This document shows, piece by piece, positions 24,601-32,470 of a stretch of 64,000 bases of DNA. This DNA comes from Roseinatronobacter bogoriensis DSM 18756 (GTDB lineage: Bacteria > Pseudomonadota > Alphaproteobacteria > Rhodobacterales > Rhodobacteraceae). The notes beneath the pieces were generated by a model that saw only the letters and a list, made by a program, of their open reading frames with translations, had not been told where the DNA came from and ran no database searches. The stretch lies in assembly GCF_004366635.1 (NCBI RefSeq), contig NZ_SORN01000009.1:62001-126000 (forward strand), written 5' to 3'. Position 1 is the stretch's first letter. The number at the start of each line of letters is the position of its first letter. Made by a program: the position numbers and the translations under genes.

Positions 24601-25512
24601 ATGTCAAATACGTTCCGGCGGCCTGAAGGGCGGCCTCTTGTCTACGGTCATCGCGGCGCGCGCGGTGTGTTGCCGGAAAACACGCAGGAAGGTTTCAGCT
24701 ACCTACGCGCGATCGGTGTCGCCGGGGTTGAGATTGATGTTCAGAATACCGCTGATGGTGTGCCCGTTGTCATCCATGACCCCCTTATTCCGATGCAACT
24801 GGCCCGGGATGAGGCTGGAAACTGGCTCGATGCTCCGGGGCCGAAGATCATTGAAATGAGCGCCGAGGAGTTGCGCCGCTATGATGTCGGGCGGCTGCGC
24901 CCGGACCATGCCTATGGCACACGCTACCCCGACCAGCGTGCGCGCGACGGGGCCCGCGTGCCCCTTTTGTCAGAGTTTCTGGAATGGGCCGTCAAAGACC
25001 CTGCGTTATACATCAATATCGAAATCAAATCCTTCGCCCATCGTGATGATCTGGGTGATCCGCCACGGATCTTGGCAAAGACTGTTCTTGACGCACTTGC
25101 GCATCAGCGGATCCAGCAGCCTTGCGTGATTTCGTCTTTTGACTGGCGGGTGCTTGGCGCAGTGCGCGCGTTTGCGCCCGAGGTCGCGCGCGGGTATCTA
25201 AGTTATGAGCAACCGGGCGAAGAGTGCACGATCTTCGATGGCTCCCCCTGGATGGATGGCTTGCGCCTGTCGGATCATTCAGGCAGCCTGCCGCGCCTTA
25301 TTGCGGCACAGGGTGCGCAGTGCTGGTGCCCGTATTTCCGCGATCTGACCCCCGAACGTCTGGCGCAAGCGCATGATCTTGGTCTTGCGGTGAATGTCTG
25401 GACCGTGAATGAGGTAGCAGACATGATTGCAATGACGGAAATGGGTGTCGATGGCGTGATTACCGACTACCCCGAACGCATGTTACAACTGTTGGGTCCC
25501 GAACCTGCATAG
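24601..25512 (+). CDS. glycerophosphodiester phosphodiesterase
   Basis: This 303-residue cytosolic TIM-barrel enzyme hydrolyses glycerophosphodiesters, the deacylation products of phospholipids, to glycerol-3-phosphate and an alcohol. The family signature is complete: YGHRGARGVLPENT near residue 18-31 with the catalytic His-Arg and Glu, VEIDVQNTADGVPVVIHDP near 44-62 with metal-binding Glu/Asp and the second His, and YINIEIKSF near 138. The ATG at 24601 has an AAGGG element; a GTG 30 bases earlier is rejected because it has no such site. No signal peptide is present, so it resembles UgpQ more than periplasmic GlpQ. No ugp transport genes are adjacent. Confidence 0.88.
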   Translation: MSNTFRRPEGRPLVYGHRGARGVLPENTQEGFSYLRAIGVAGVEIDVQNTADGVPVVIHDPLIPMQLARDEAGNWLDAPGPKIIEMSAEELRRYDVGRLRPDHAYGTRYPDQRARDGARVPLLSEFLEWAVKDPALYINIEIKSFAHRDDLGDPPRILAKTVLDALAHQRIQQPCVISSFDWRVLGAVRAFAPEVARGYLSYEQPGEECTIFDGSPWMDGLRLSDHSGSLPRLIAAQGAQCWCPYFRDLTPERLAQAHDLGLAVNVWTVNEVADMIAMTEMGVDGVITDYPERMLQLLGPEPA

Positions 25513-25590
25513 TTCGTTTGCCAGCCGGCCTACAGCTTGACGCTATGCCCATGCTGGCTAGATCTTCATATGCGCGGATGGAGTAAGCAG

Positions 25591-26499
25591 ATGACACTCA
25601 CAATCCTGGACGGGGGTATGGGGCAGGAGCTGGTGCGTCGCGCAGGGCGCGCAACGCCACTGTGGTCAACGCAAGCCTTGTTGGATGCCCCCGATCTTGT
25701 GCGCGCGGTCCATCAGGATTTCTTCGCGGCGGGTGCCGAAGTCGCGACAGCAGATACTTATGCCCTATTGCCCGACAGACTCGTTGCTTTCGGTTTGCAG
25801 GACCGGCTTGAGGAACTGACCGAAACCGCCTGCCGCATTGCCGCTGAAACGCGCGATGAAGCTGGGCACGGGCTGGTGGCCGGTTCGCTTGGGCCGCTTG
25901 GGTTTTCCTACAGGCCGGACCTTGCCCCACCGCCCGAGCAGGCGGCAGAGATTTACGCGCATATAGCTGCACTGCAATCGCGTATCGTGGATGTGTTGTT
26001 GCTGGAAACAATGTCTTCGATTGATCAGGCACGCGGCGGGCTGATGGGTGCGAAAACAGCCGGTAAGCCGGTTTGGCTGGCACTGAGTGTCAGCGACGCA
26101 GATGGAACGCGCCTTCGTTCGGGTGAAAACCTGTCAGACATTGCGCCTCTTGTCGCAGAATTCCTGCCAGAGCGTGTTCTTCTGAACTGCGCGCGCCCCG
26201 AGGCCGTATCGCAGGGCCTGCCTATTATTGCGCAGCTTGGCATACCTTTTGGGGCCTATGCAAATGGGTTCACGCAGATCGACCCGCGATTTAATACCAT
26301 CGGCGCAACAACCGATCTTCTGACAACCCGAGAGGATATCGGCCCTGATCGGTATGCGGATTTTGCCGAAGACTGGGTGAAAGCAGGTGCCGCGATTGTA
26401 GGTGGATGTTGTGAAATTGGCCCTGAACATATTGCCACGTTGACCCGTCGCCTGAAACCTGATGCGCGGGCGTTGAATGTGGCTCCGTTGGATGCCTGA
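25591..26499 (+). CDS. homocysteine S-methyltransferase-family protein
   Basis: This 302-residue TIM-barrel protein starts with LTILDGGMGQELVRR, the N-terminal signature of the family that includes MmuM, BHMT and the MetH N-terminal domain. Zinc-binding cysteines are present: NCARPEA near residue 190 and GGCCEIGPEHI near 272. It transfers a methyl group to homocysteine or a related thiol from an unidentified donor such as S-methylmethionine or betaine. The ATG at 25591 has GGAG ten bases upstream; the open frame reaches 54 bases further left without a convincing site. It follows the GDPD gene by 78 bases and precedes an NmrA-like gene by 57 bases. Confidence 0.8.
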   Translation: MTLTILDGGMGQELVRRAGRATPLWSTQALLDAPDLVRAVHQDFFAAGAEVATADTYALLPDRLVAFGLQDRLEELTETACRIAAETRDEAGHGLVAGSLGPLGFSYRPDLAPPPEQAAEIYAHIAALQSRIVDVLLLETMSSIDQARGGLMGAKTAGKPVWLALSVSDADGTRLRSGENLSDIAPLVAEFLPERVLLNCARPEAVSQGLPIIAQLGIPFGAYANGFTQIDPRFNTIGATTDLLTTREDIGPDRYADFAEDWVKAGAAIVGGCCEIGPEHIATLTRRLKPDARALNVAPLDA

Positions 26500-26556
26500 G
26501 CGCAAAGGGCCGTGGCCGGGCATCTGCCCGGTTCTGTCTGTTGGAAGCAAATCGGA

Positions 26557-27207
26557 ATGGCTGAAATGACCCAACCTTTTCTTGTTCTTGGTGCGACTTC
26601 TGGGATTGGCAAGCTTGCGATGCACGAAGCCCTGCGCCGGGGACACAGCGTGCGCGCCTTTGCACGCGGCGCGGATAAGCTGGATCAGGCCACCCATCTG
26701 GAACGGTGGCGGGGCGATGCGCTGAATACCGATGACATTGGCGCTGCATTGCAAGGGGTCGGTTGCGTGATTTATGCGCTGGGCATTACAGAGCGTCTGT
26801 CCATGTTGTGGGAAGAAGAAACCTTGTTTTCGCGATCGACTGCGCTGCTTCTGGAGCAGATGAAGCACGCGGGGGTGCACCGGCTGGTCGCAGTGACCGG
26901 ATTTGGCGCAGGCCGCAGCCGCGCTGCGATGAGCAGCATCGAAAAGCTGGGCCACGGTGCTATTCTTGGCCGGGTTTACGCTGACAAGTCCCGGCAGGAA
27001 GAACTGATCACGCAAAGTGATCTGGACTGGACAATCGCACGCCCTGTCATTCTGACAAATCGCCCTGCCTCGGGCGCGACGCGGGTCCTGAGCGATCCTG
27101 CAACTTGGCGGAACGGTCTTATTTCGCGCGCAGATGTCGCTGTATATCTGATTGATGCGGTCGAAAAAGGGCTGAACATTCGTGAAGATGTGGTCCTGAC
27201 CCGGTAG
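26557..27207 (+). CDS. NAD(P)-binding NmrA-like/SDR atypical protein
   Basis: This 216-residue Rossmann-fold protein has LVLGATSGIGKLAMHEALRRG near residue 8, a GxxGxxG cofactor loop, then VIYALGITERL near 68 and an RLVAVTGFGAG segment near 108. It resembles the atypical SDR group (NmrA, HSCARG, biliverdin reductase B-like) that either reduce small substrates or sense NADP(H). The catalytic YxxxK is not evident as such; the nearest is RVYADKSRQEE, that is YADK. Substrate unknown. The ATG at 26557 (MAEMTQPF) is chosen over an upstream start for compactness. It is the last gene before a repeat element beginning about 60 bases downstream. Confidence 0.7.
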   Translation: MAEMTQPFLVLGATSGIGKLAMHEALRRGHSVRAFARGADKLDQATHLERWRGDALNTDDIGAALQGVGCVIYALGITERLSMLWEEETLFSRSTALLLEQMKHAGVHRLVAVTGFGAGRSRAAMSSIEKLGHGAILGRVYADKSRQEELITQSDLDWTIARPVILTNRPASGATRVLSDPATWRNGLISRADVAVYLIDAVEKGLNIREDVVLTR

Positions 27208-27256
27208 GGGGGTATCTCTGCGCACCCTGGATCTCGGAGCAATGCAGACCATCGGG

Positions 27257-27505
27257 TGTTCATTCTACTGTTCGCCGCCTGACATAAGATACCCGATGAC
27301 TGCTTCGAGGGCGTTGCGGAGGGTGGTTGGTTTCGACAAGCCGTGCAGCGTCGGGCCGCGGTGCGGCGCTCCACGGTTGAATCTGTAGCACTTTATTCTG
27401 GCCAAATCCGCGCAAGACCAGATCGTTGCGCTGGTGGCAGCCAAATCGCCGTGCCGAGGGGGCGGCCCGGCGATGCACGGCGGCCTTCGGCCTTTGTTCC
27501 GTGCA
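27257..27505 (+). repeat. dispersed repeat, copy A
   Basis: The stretch 27338-27484 aligns without gaps to 62353-62499. By hand count about 127 of 147 bases are identical, in the same orientation. Weaker similarity extends left: TGTTCGCCGCCTGACATAAG at 27269 against TATTCGCCACCTGATGAAAG at 62262. Shared blocks include GTCGGGCCGCGGTGCGGCG, CTGGCCAAATCCGCG and GCCAAATCGCCGTGCCG. GCCGTGC/GCACGGC can form a stem, and GGCC-TTC-GGCC a hairpin at the right end; in copy B both stems are kept with changed bases. Both copies lie just after a stop codon. The type is unknown; a structured RNA or small mobile repeat is possible. Confidence 0.75.
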
Positions 27506-27520
27506 GAGAACAATCGAGCG

Positions 27521-27535
27521 GCGGGATAGTCCCGC
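27521..27535. other. short perfect hairpin beside repeat copy A
   Basis: GCGGGA-TAG-TCCCGC is a perfect 6-bp stem with a 3-base loop, 16 bases after the end of repeat copy A. It is absent after copy B. It may be the end of a plus-strand transcript, but there is no T run. Confidence 0.35.
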
Positions 27536-27618
27536 ATATCCGCCTCTCGTGAAAGCATCGCATAGGGCGCAGGAACCATGCGTCAGGTGGGGAAGACTAC
27601 CGGTGACCTGATGTGTAT

Positions 27619-27641
27619 TTGGCGCAAGGCTCTTGCGTCAA
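27619..27641 (-). terminator. hairpin at the end of the RibD-like gene
   Basis: On the minus strand TTGACGCAAG and CTTGCGCCAA pair around a 3-base loop with one G-T wobble, overlapping the stop codon of the RibD-like gene. No T run follows, so it is a terminator-like or 3'-end-protecting structure of the four-gene operon. Confidence 0.4.
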
Positions 27642-28471
27642 TGGTATGATGGCTGGCGCGGTGTGAGCGTGGCATGGACGGGTTTTTGTGCCTGAGCAGC
27701 GGCTGGGGTAAAGCCGCAATCAAACACCACGTCTGACCCCAGAGAGAAGGCGCGCATCTGTGGGCGAAGTGCGTTTGACAGATATTCGCTGGGCGAAGGC
27801 ATGGTCAGACCTTGCGGCCCGCCGCCGATCAGCAGCGGCGCTATTGCAACTTGCAAGCGGGTCAGCAACTGCGCCTCCAGAAACCGGGCGATGGTGATGC
27901 CGCCGCCCTCGATCAACAGCGAGTGCAGACCCTCGTCACGCAACCTTGCAGAAATCTCGGCAGGGTCCAGTTGCCCCTTTTTGGGGGCAAGGCGGATGAC
28001 CTGCACACCGCGCGCGCGGGGCCGTTCTGTCGCCTGAATAACAAAACGTCGCGTGCCATCGTCGCGCAGGACAGGTGCATCATCGGGCAAGCGGCCTTGC
28101 GGGTCGATGATGATCCGGGCGGGGTTTTGGCCGTCACATAGCCGGACCGTCAGGCGGGAGGAGTCGTGCAATGCCGTGCGCACCCCGATCACCACACCGT
28201 CAACAAGCGCACGCATCCGGTGCAAATGGGCCAGCCCGTCTGGACCCGATACATCGCGGGCATCGCCCGTGACTGTGGCAATGCGACCGTCAAGCGATTG
28301 GCCAATTTGGCCAACTGTGACTGGCCCCAGATCGCGCCGTGCAAGCGGGCCATAGAGGTCCAGCGCGGCGCGTTCGCCTTTGTCCCAGCTCCCGCAACAG
28401 GCGCAGGCGCGCCCCTGCCTGATGTCCAGAATCCGTGCCCAGACCCGCGGTGTCACGTCAACGAATAGCAT
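27638..28471 (-). CDS. RibD C-terminal-domain reductase with extra N-terminal region
   Basis: This 277-residue protein carries a RibD_C/DHFR-like reductase domain from about residue 60: GQIGQSLDGRIATVTGDA, DGVVIGVRTALHDSSRLTVR near 88, DEGLHSLLIEGGGITIARFLEA near 178 and LLIGGGPQGL near 215. In RibD this domain reduces an aminopyrimidine ribose with NADPH. Here no deaminase domain precedes it. About 55 residues of unknown fold stand in its place, with a CACC cysteine pair near residue 26. The ATG at 28471 lies within the 3' end of the methyltransferase gene, overlapping it by 14 bases. As last gene of an operon with a PTPS homologue, it probably reduces a pterin- or pyrimidine-like intermediate; substrate unknown. 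Confidence 0.75.
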   Translation of the reverse strand: MLFVDVTPRVWARILDIRQGRACACCGSWDKGERAALDLYGPLARRDLGPVTVGQIGQSLDGRIATVTGDARDVSGPDGLAHLHRMRALVDGVVIGVRTALHDSSRLTVRLCDGQNPARIIIDPQGRLPDDAPVLRDDGTRRFVIQATERPRARGVQVIRLAPKKGQLDPAEISARLRDEGLHSLLIEGGGITIARFLEAQLLTRLQVAIAPLLIGGGPQGLTMPSPSEYLSNALRPQMRAFSLGSDVVFDCGFTPAAAQAQKPVHATLTPRQPSYH

Positions 28472-29246
28472 GGACGACCTCGTTATGCGTTCTTTTGGGG
28501 ATGGCCAGAATATCCAAATGGCCGATAACACACTGCGTGTTGCTTGCAGCGTCATGCCGCTTCTGGCCCCAATCCTCGGCGCAAGAACTGCCGGCCGATG
28601 CCGCCGCCTGCGCGATGCCGCTTGTCAGCGCTTGTTGCAGATCGGTCATTTTGGGGCCAAGCTGCCAGGGGCTTTGGGCCTGTTGCACGATAAAACCCGC
28701 TGCGCTGAACACCTGTGTCGCGCGCGCTGCCGCCTTTGGCCCAAGGGCTGGCCCAAGGCCTTTGTCGGATTGCTGGTGGTGGTTGAACGCGTCTGTAATC
28801 GCGCGGTCATCCGGGTCGTCCGGAGCCCAGCGCATCACGCCGTCATAGCTAAGCGCTGCATAGAATGGGGTACGCAGTCGGGCGGCAAGCGCGTGTATCC
28901 ATCCTTCTGAAACAAGGTCCAGCAGGGCCGAAGCGGTGACCAGTGTCGCGCCATCCAGTGGCAAGCTGTCGATTGCGGCAAGATCTGCCTTGACCACTTC
29001 TGTATACTGGTCCGACCCGGCAGCCACATGCGCCAGCAGGTCCGGGTCATTATCCACGAAACGCCAACGCGCGCCCTTGGGCAAATGCTGCGCCATTGCG
29101 CGCCGGGTCGCACCGGTGCCACAGCCAAGATCGACAATCAGCGGCTCTGGCCCGGCGAGCTTGGCCGCGTGGCGCAAGAGCGCCGCATCTCGCGCCGCCA
29201 GATCAGCGGGTTCGCGCAGCGCAAGCCAGTCGGCGGAAAACCCCAT
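28458..29246 (-). CDS. class I SAM-dependent methyltransferase of the pterin-like operon
   Basis: The 262-residue protein has the SAM-binding motif I VDLGCGTGATRRAM near residue 38-51, an acidic motif II VDNDPDLLAHV near 64 and a motif near 100 (LVTASALLDLVSEGW). The middle part has ALSYDGVMRWAPDDPDD near 130 and HHQQSDKGLGPALGPKA near 155, suggestive of a small-molecule methyltransferase. It starts three bases after the stop of the PTPS-like gene and overlaps the RibD-like gene. The methyl acceptor is unknown. Confidence 0.75.
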   Translation of the reverse strand: MGFSADWLALREPADLAARDAALLRHAAKLAGPEPLIVDLGCGTGATRRAMAQHLPKGARWRFVDNDPDLLAHVAAGSDQYTEVVKADLAAIDSLPLDGATLVTASALLDLVSEGWIHALAARLRTPFYAALSYDGVMRWAPDDPDDRAITDAFNHHQQSDKGLGPALGPKAAARATQVFSAAGFIVQQAQSPWQLGPKMTDLQQALTSGIAQAAASAGSSCAEDWGQKRHDAASNTQCVIGHLDILAIPKRTHNEVVHAIR

Positions 29247-29249
29247 CCC

Positions 29250-29645
29250 TCAGATGTCCCCTTCATACCATGCGCGGGCGGTGTGGCTTTCATGCAGGGT
29301 TATGCGCAACCGCAGCACACGGCCTGCATCCGACAACTGGCCTGCGCGCACGCGGGTTGCCATCTGCTCGAATATATGGTGGCACAAAAACTCGGTGGTG
29401 GTGAACTTGCCCTCGAATTCGGGCACCTCATCAAGGTTCTTGTAGCGCAAGGGTGCCAGAACCTGTGCCAGCGCATCGGTCGCAAGACCGATATCCACAA
29501 CAAGGCCGTGCTGGTCGATGCTTTCGGTCATGAAGGCAGCATCGACAGTAAATGTCGCGCCGTGCATTCCCTGAGCAGGGCCAAACACGGGCGAGGGCAG
29601 GGAATGGGCAATCATGATATGGTCGCGAACTTCGACAGCGAACAT
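29250..29645 (-). CDS. divergent 6-pyruvoyl/6-carboxytetrahydropterin synthase homologue
   Basis: This 131-residue protein has the T-fold of the PTPS/QueD family: IMIAHSLP near residue 10 (first zinc His), GMHGATFTVDAAF near 26, LVVDIG near 47 and FTTTEFLCHHIF near 80, ending RLRITLHESHTARAWYEGD, equivalent to the catalytic E(T/S) region. Two family residues differ: the HGH zinc motif reads HGA, and the catalytic Cys upstream of it is missing. It may be a changed enzyme or have different zinc coordination. ATG at 29645 is preferred, as it gives the usual family length. It is 14 bases after the MDR gene and 3 before the methyltransferase gene. Confidence 0.8.
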   Translation of the reverse strand: MFAVEVRDHIMIAHSLPSPVFGPAQGMHGATFTVDAAFMTESIDQHGLVVDIGLATDALAQVLAPLRYKNLDEVPEFEGKFTTTEFLCHHIFEQMATRVRAGQLSDAGRVLRLRITLHESHTARAWYEGDI

Positions 29646-29659
29646 CTGGTTCTCCTTGA

Positions 29660-30610
29660 TTATGGGGCGTAGCGGATGCGGTGGCACAATGTGGCGGGAT
29701 CAGACAGGATCGCGCCATAATGCGCGGGCAGGTCGGTAAACTTTGTTTCGCCGGTAATCAGCGCGTCCAGCGCGGGATCACACAGCAATTCCAGCGCTTT
29801 TGCCATGCGGCGTGCATAGCTCCACCTGACCGCGCGGTGGGATGGAAGCGCGCCAACTTGAGAGCTGATGACCCTCAATCGACGGCTGTGGAATGCGCCA
29901 CCAAGCGGGACTGGTGTTATACCTGCCCCATACCAACTGCCCTCGACCACACGCGCCTCCCGTCCGGCGCAGTCGATCGCAAGCGCAAGACCCTCTGCGC
30001 TAGCAGAGAGGTGGATGACCACATCACATTCGCGCGGTGCATGGGTGGGCTGCGCAAACTGACAGCCAAACGCTTGCGCAATGGCGCGGCGCTCCGGGTT
30101 CAGGTCTACAAGCGTCACATCCGCGCCCGGCAGGCGTGCGGCCAGATACCCGACCAGCAGACCCACGACACCAGCACCGATGACCGCGACTCTGTCGCCA
30201 GCGCTTGCACCACTATCCCAAAGGATATTCAGCGCCGTCTCCATGTTGGCTGCAAGCACGGCGCGATGGGGCGGCAAAGTGTCGGGCAACAGGTTCAGCG
30301 CAGAATCAGGAAGCCGGAAGCGCGACTGGTGCGGATGCAGCGCAAAAACGGTTTGTCCTGCAAGCGATCCTTCCAGCACGCGGCCCACAGCGCAATAGCC
30401 GTATTTCACCGGGAACGGGAAATCTCCTTCCTGCGCAGGCGCGCGCATCCGGGTCTGCTCGGAGGCTGGCACGCGCCCTTCGAACACCAGCCGTTCGGTG
30501 CCCCGGCTGATACCGGAATACAGCATCTCGACCAGCGTGCCTTCGCCCTCGGCGCAGGGGCGCAAATCGGCCTGTCCGGGGCCAAGACACCAGAGAGCAA
30601 GATCAGTCAT
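29660..30610 (-). CDS. MDR-superfamily (zinc-type alcohol dehydrogenase-like) oxidoreductase
   Basis: This 316-residue medium-chain dehydrogenase has YSGISRGTERLVFEGRVP near residue 31, reminiscent of BchC and relatives, then VIGAGVVGLLVGYLAAR near 155, the NAD(P)-binding GxGxxG loop, and GGAFHSRRLRVISSQVGALP near 245. The catalytic-zinc Cys at the start and the four-Cys structural lobe are absent, so it is probably a zinc-independent reductase. It is shorter than typical MDR enzymes. It is the first gene of the four-gene operon with the PTPS-like, methyltransferase and RibD-like genes. The upstream 290 bases are shared with the divergent FkbM gene. Substrate unknown; a pterin side chain is an inference. 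Confidence 0.75.
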   Translation of the reverse strand: MTDLALWCLGPGQADLRPCAEGEGTLVEMLYSGISRGTERLVFEGRVPASEQTRMRAPAQEGDFPFPVKYGYCAVGRVLEGSLAGQTVFALHPHQSRFRLPDSALNLLPDTLPPHRAVLAANMETALNILWDSGASAGDRVAVIGAGVVGLLVGYLAARLPGADVTLVDLNPERRAIAQAFGCQFAQPTHAPRECDVVIHLSASAEGLALAIDCAGREARVVEGSWYGAGITPVPLGGAFHSRRLRVISSQVGALPSHRAVRWSYARRMAKALELLCDPALDALITGETKFTDLPAHYGAILSDPATLCHRIRYAP

Positions 30611-30903
30611 TCCAGATCGTCTCCGGGATAGGTCATCGGATTGGGGAAGGTGTTCGACACTGCGCAAGCCGTGCGCATGGAAGCAGACGCTTGCAGCGCC
30701 CTTCGCCGGGCTGTTACCGCCCTGGATCCGTCCGAAACATATGGCGATTGCAGCATAATGCTCCCGAATTTGCCAAGCGTGATTGGATGTAGCCCGGTAT
30801 AGTCCAAGGCAAGTCAGTCGCGCGGCACTGCGGTGCATCCGTGGCATTGGCTGGGGATGCGCCCGCGCTATCTGTCAACAAAACCGCAAGAAAGGTTGAC
30901 CAG

Positions 30904-31635
30904 ATGGACCGTTGGCTGGGCCTTGCCAGATCATTGATTATTTATCACAATCCTGCGACCATACGCGGGTGGCGCAGGTTTTACGGGCAAATCCTGTGTG
31001 AGGGGGATGTGGTATTCGATGTTGGCGCACATGTGGGCACACGCGCGCGCGCCATGCGAAAGGCCGGGGCCAAGGTCATCGCGCTGGAGCCGCAATCGCT
31101 ATTCGCAAGCTATCTGCGCCTGACCTTACCAAAGGATATCACCTTGCTTGAATCTGCTGTCGGCGGGTCTGATGCTGTTGCAGAGATGGCTGTCTCTTCG
31201 CGCCATCCCACTGTGTCGTCGATGCAGTCGAAATTTGTTGCTGGTGCTGCCACTGCGCCGGGGTTTGATCATGTGCAATGGGACAGCGTGCAGCGTGTCC
31301 AGATGGTCACGCTGGATGGGCTGATCCAGCGCTATGGCCTGCCAAGCTATATCAAGATAGATGTTGAGGGGTTTGAGCTGGAAGTGTTGTCCGGCCTGTC
31401 GCGTCCGGTGCCGATGCTATCGGTGGAGTTCTTGCCGGGATTTCCTGACCTGAGCTTTGCGGTGCTGGACCGGATAGAGGAATTGGGCCGCTACAAGTTC
31501 AACCCTGTGGTTGGTGAGGATGCAAAGTTCCTCTGGCCCGAATGGCGCAATGGTGCCGCCATGCGTGAATGGCTGGCCGGACTGCCTGCCGATGCTGTTT
31601 CCGGCGATATATTTGCGCGCGTTGTTCAGGACTGA
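30904..31635 (+). CDS. FkbM-family methyltransferase
   Basis: The 243-residue product shows FDVGAHVGTRARAMRKAGA near residue 39 (SAM motif I), VIALEPQSLFASYLRL near 59, SAVGGSDAVAEMAVSS near 84 and YIKIDVEGFELEVLSGL near 157, the characteristic FkbM IDVEG block. Such enzymes O-methylate sugars, glycans or small metabolites. The ATG at 30904 has GAAAGG ten bases before it; longer starts to 30841 are open. It is divergent from the MDR gene and its stop is 6 bases from the convergent IMPase-like gene. Target unknown. Confidence 0.8.
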   Translation: MDRWLGLARSLIIYHNPATIRGWRRFYGQILCEGDVVFDVGAHVGTRARAMRKAGAKVIALEPQSLFASYLRLTLPKDITLLESAVGGSDAVAEMAVSSRHPTVSSMQSKFVAGAATAPGFDHVQWDSVQRVQMVTLDGLIQRYGLPSYIKIDVEGFELEVLSGLSRPVPMLSVEFLPGFPDLSFAVLDRIEELGRYKFNPVVGEDAKFLWPEWRNGAAMREWLAGLPADAVSGDIFARVVQD

Positions 31636-31641
31636 ACTGGC

Positions 31642-32421
31642 CTACTGACCGCGCAGGCAGGTGGCGAATGCAGGAAATAGTGCTGGGGTGGCGGCGATCA
31701 CCGTGCCGGTCTGCTCTGGGCGCTCGGTGCTGGTCCAGCCTTCGACCTGCGCGCCTGCTTCGCGCAACAATACAAGGCCCGCGGCGATATCCCAGTGCTG
31801 CAAGCGTCGCTCCCAGAACCCGTCAAGCCGCCCGGCGGCGACATACGCCAAATCCAGCGATGCCGCGCCCATCCGCCGCACACCAGCGCAGTGCGGCATC
31901 AATCGCGCGATATCGGCTGCGTGGTCGTCGATATGGTCCATACCCCCGAACGGAATGCCTGTTCCAAACAACGCAGGTGGCAGGCTGTCGGTATTGGCCA
32001 CGCTGATGGGCTGGCCGTTCAGGGTGGACCCTGCACCGCGCTGTGCCGCGAATGTTTCTTGCCGAACCGGGTCATGCACCACGCCCAGCGTGAGTTCGCC
32101 CGCGTCTTCCAAGGCGACCGACACGGCCCAATGCCCTATTCCGCGCAGAAAATTGGTGGTGCCGTCCAAAGGGTCCACAACCCACCGGCGCGCGCCGGAA
32201 CCCGCAGTGCCAGTTTCCTCGCCCAGCCAGCTATCGTTCGGGCGCGCAAGCGCAAAGCCCTGGCGCAAATGCTCTTCGGCGGCGCGGTCGGCCTGTGACA
32301 CAAAATCACCCGCGCGTTTTGTTGTAACGTCAAGCTGCCCACGCTTTGACCAGTGCTTGCACAAGATTTCGCCTGCTTCGTGTGCAAGGCGTAATGCCAG
32401 TGTCAGGTCGTCTTCGTGCAT
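31642..32421 (-). CDS. inositol-monophosphatase-family phosphatase
   Basis: This 259-residue lithium-sensitive-type phosphatase has GEETG near residue 68, WVVDPLDGTTNFLRGIGHWAVSVA near 80-103, the metal-binding Asp motif, and AASLDLAYVAAGRLDGFWERRLQHWDIAAGLVLLREAGA near 185-224 with the second WDxAAG motif. Family members dephosphorylate inositol-1-P, histidinol-P, fructose-bisphosphate or 3'-phosphoadenosine-5'-phosphate. I cannot choose between them; SuhB-type or HisN-type are both possible. It is not within a his operon. About 50 bases separate it from the methyltransferase gene on the same strand. Confidence 0.83.
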   Translation of the reverse strand: MHEDDLTLALRLAHEAGEILCKHWSKRGQLDVTTKRAGDFVSQADRAAEEHLRQGFALARPNDSWLGEETGTAGSGARRWVVDPLDGTTNFLRGIGHWAVSVALEDAGELTLGVVHDPVRQETFAAQRGAGSTLNGQPISVANTDSLPPALFGTGIPFGGMDHIDDHAADIARLMPHCAGVRRMGAASLDLAYVAAGRLDGFWERRLQHWDIAAGLVLLREAGAQVEGWTSTERPEQTGTVIAATPALFPAFATCLRGQ

Positions 32422-32470
32422 TTGTTCTCGCTCCGCCTGTCGCTATGAGGTTGCGTTGCAGATGGTGCTT

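Noticed and set aside
26134..27252. 372-residue minus-strand frame across the methyltransferase-like and NmrA-like genes
   Set aside because: It spans two real plus-strand genes and their spacer and shows no domain.
27257..27505. insertion-sequence remnant
   Set aside because: No transposase motif, target-site duplication or terminal inverted repeats could be identified; kept as an unclassified repeat.
27265..27579. 104-residue minus-strand frame over repeat copy A
   Set aside because: Similarity to copy B is confined to the repeated bases; no ribosome-binding site and no family.
29250..29645. queD of the queuosine pathway
   Set aside because: queC, queE and queF are absent nearby and the zinc/catalytic residues differ.
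29660..30610. bchC (bacteriochlorophyll synthesis)
   Set aside because: SGISRGTERL resembles BchC, but no photosynthesis genes are near and the neighbours are PTPS, methyltransferase and RibD-like genes.
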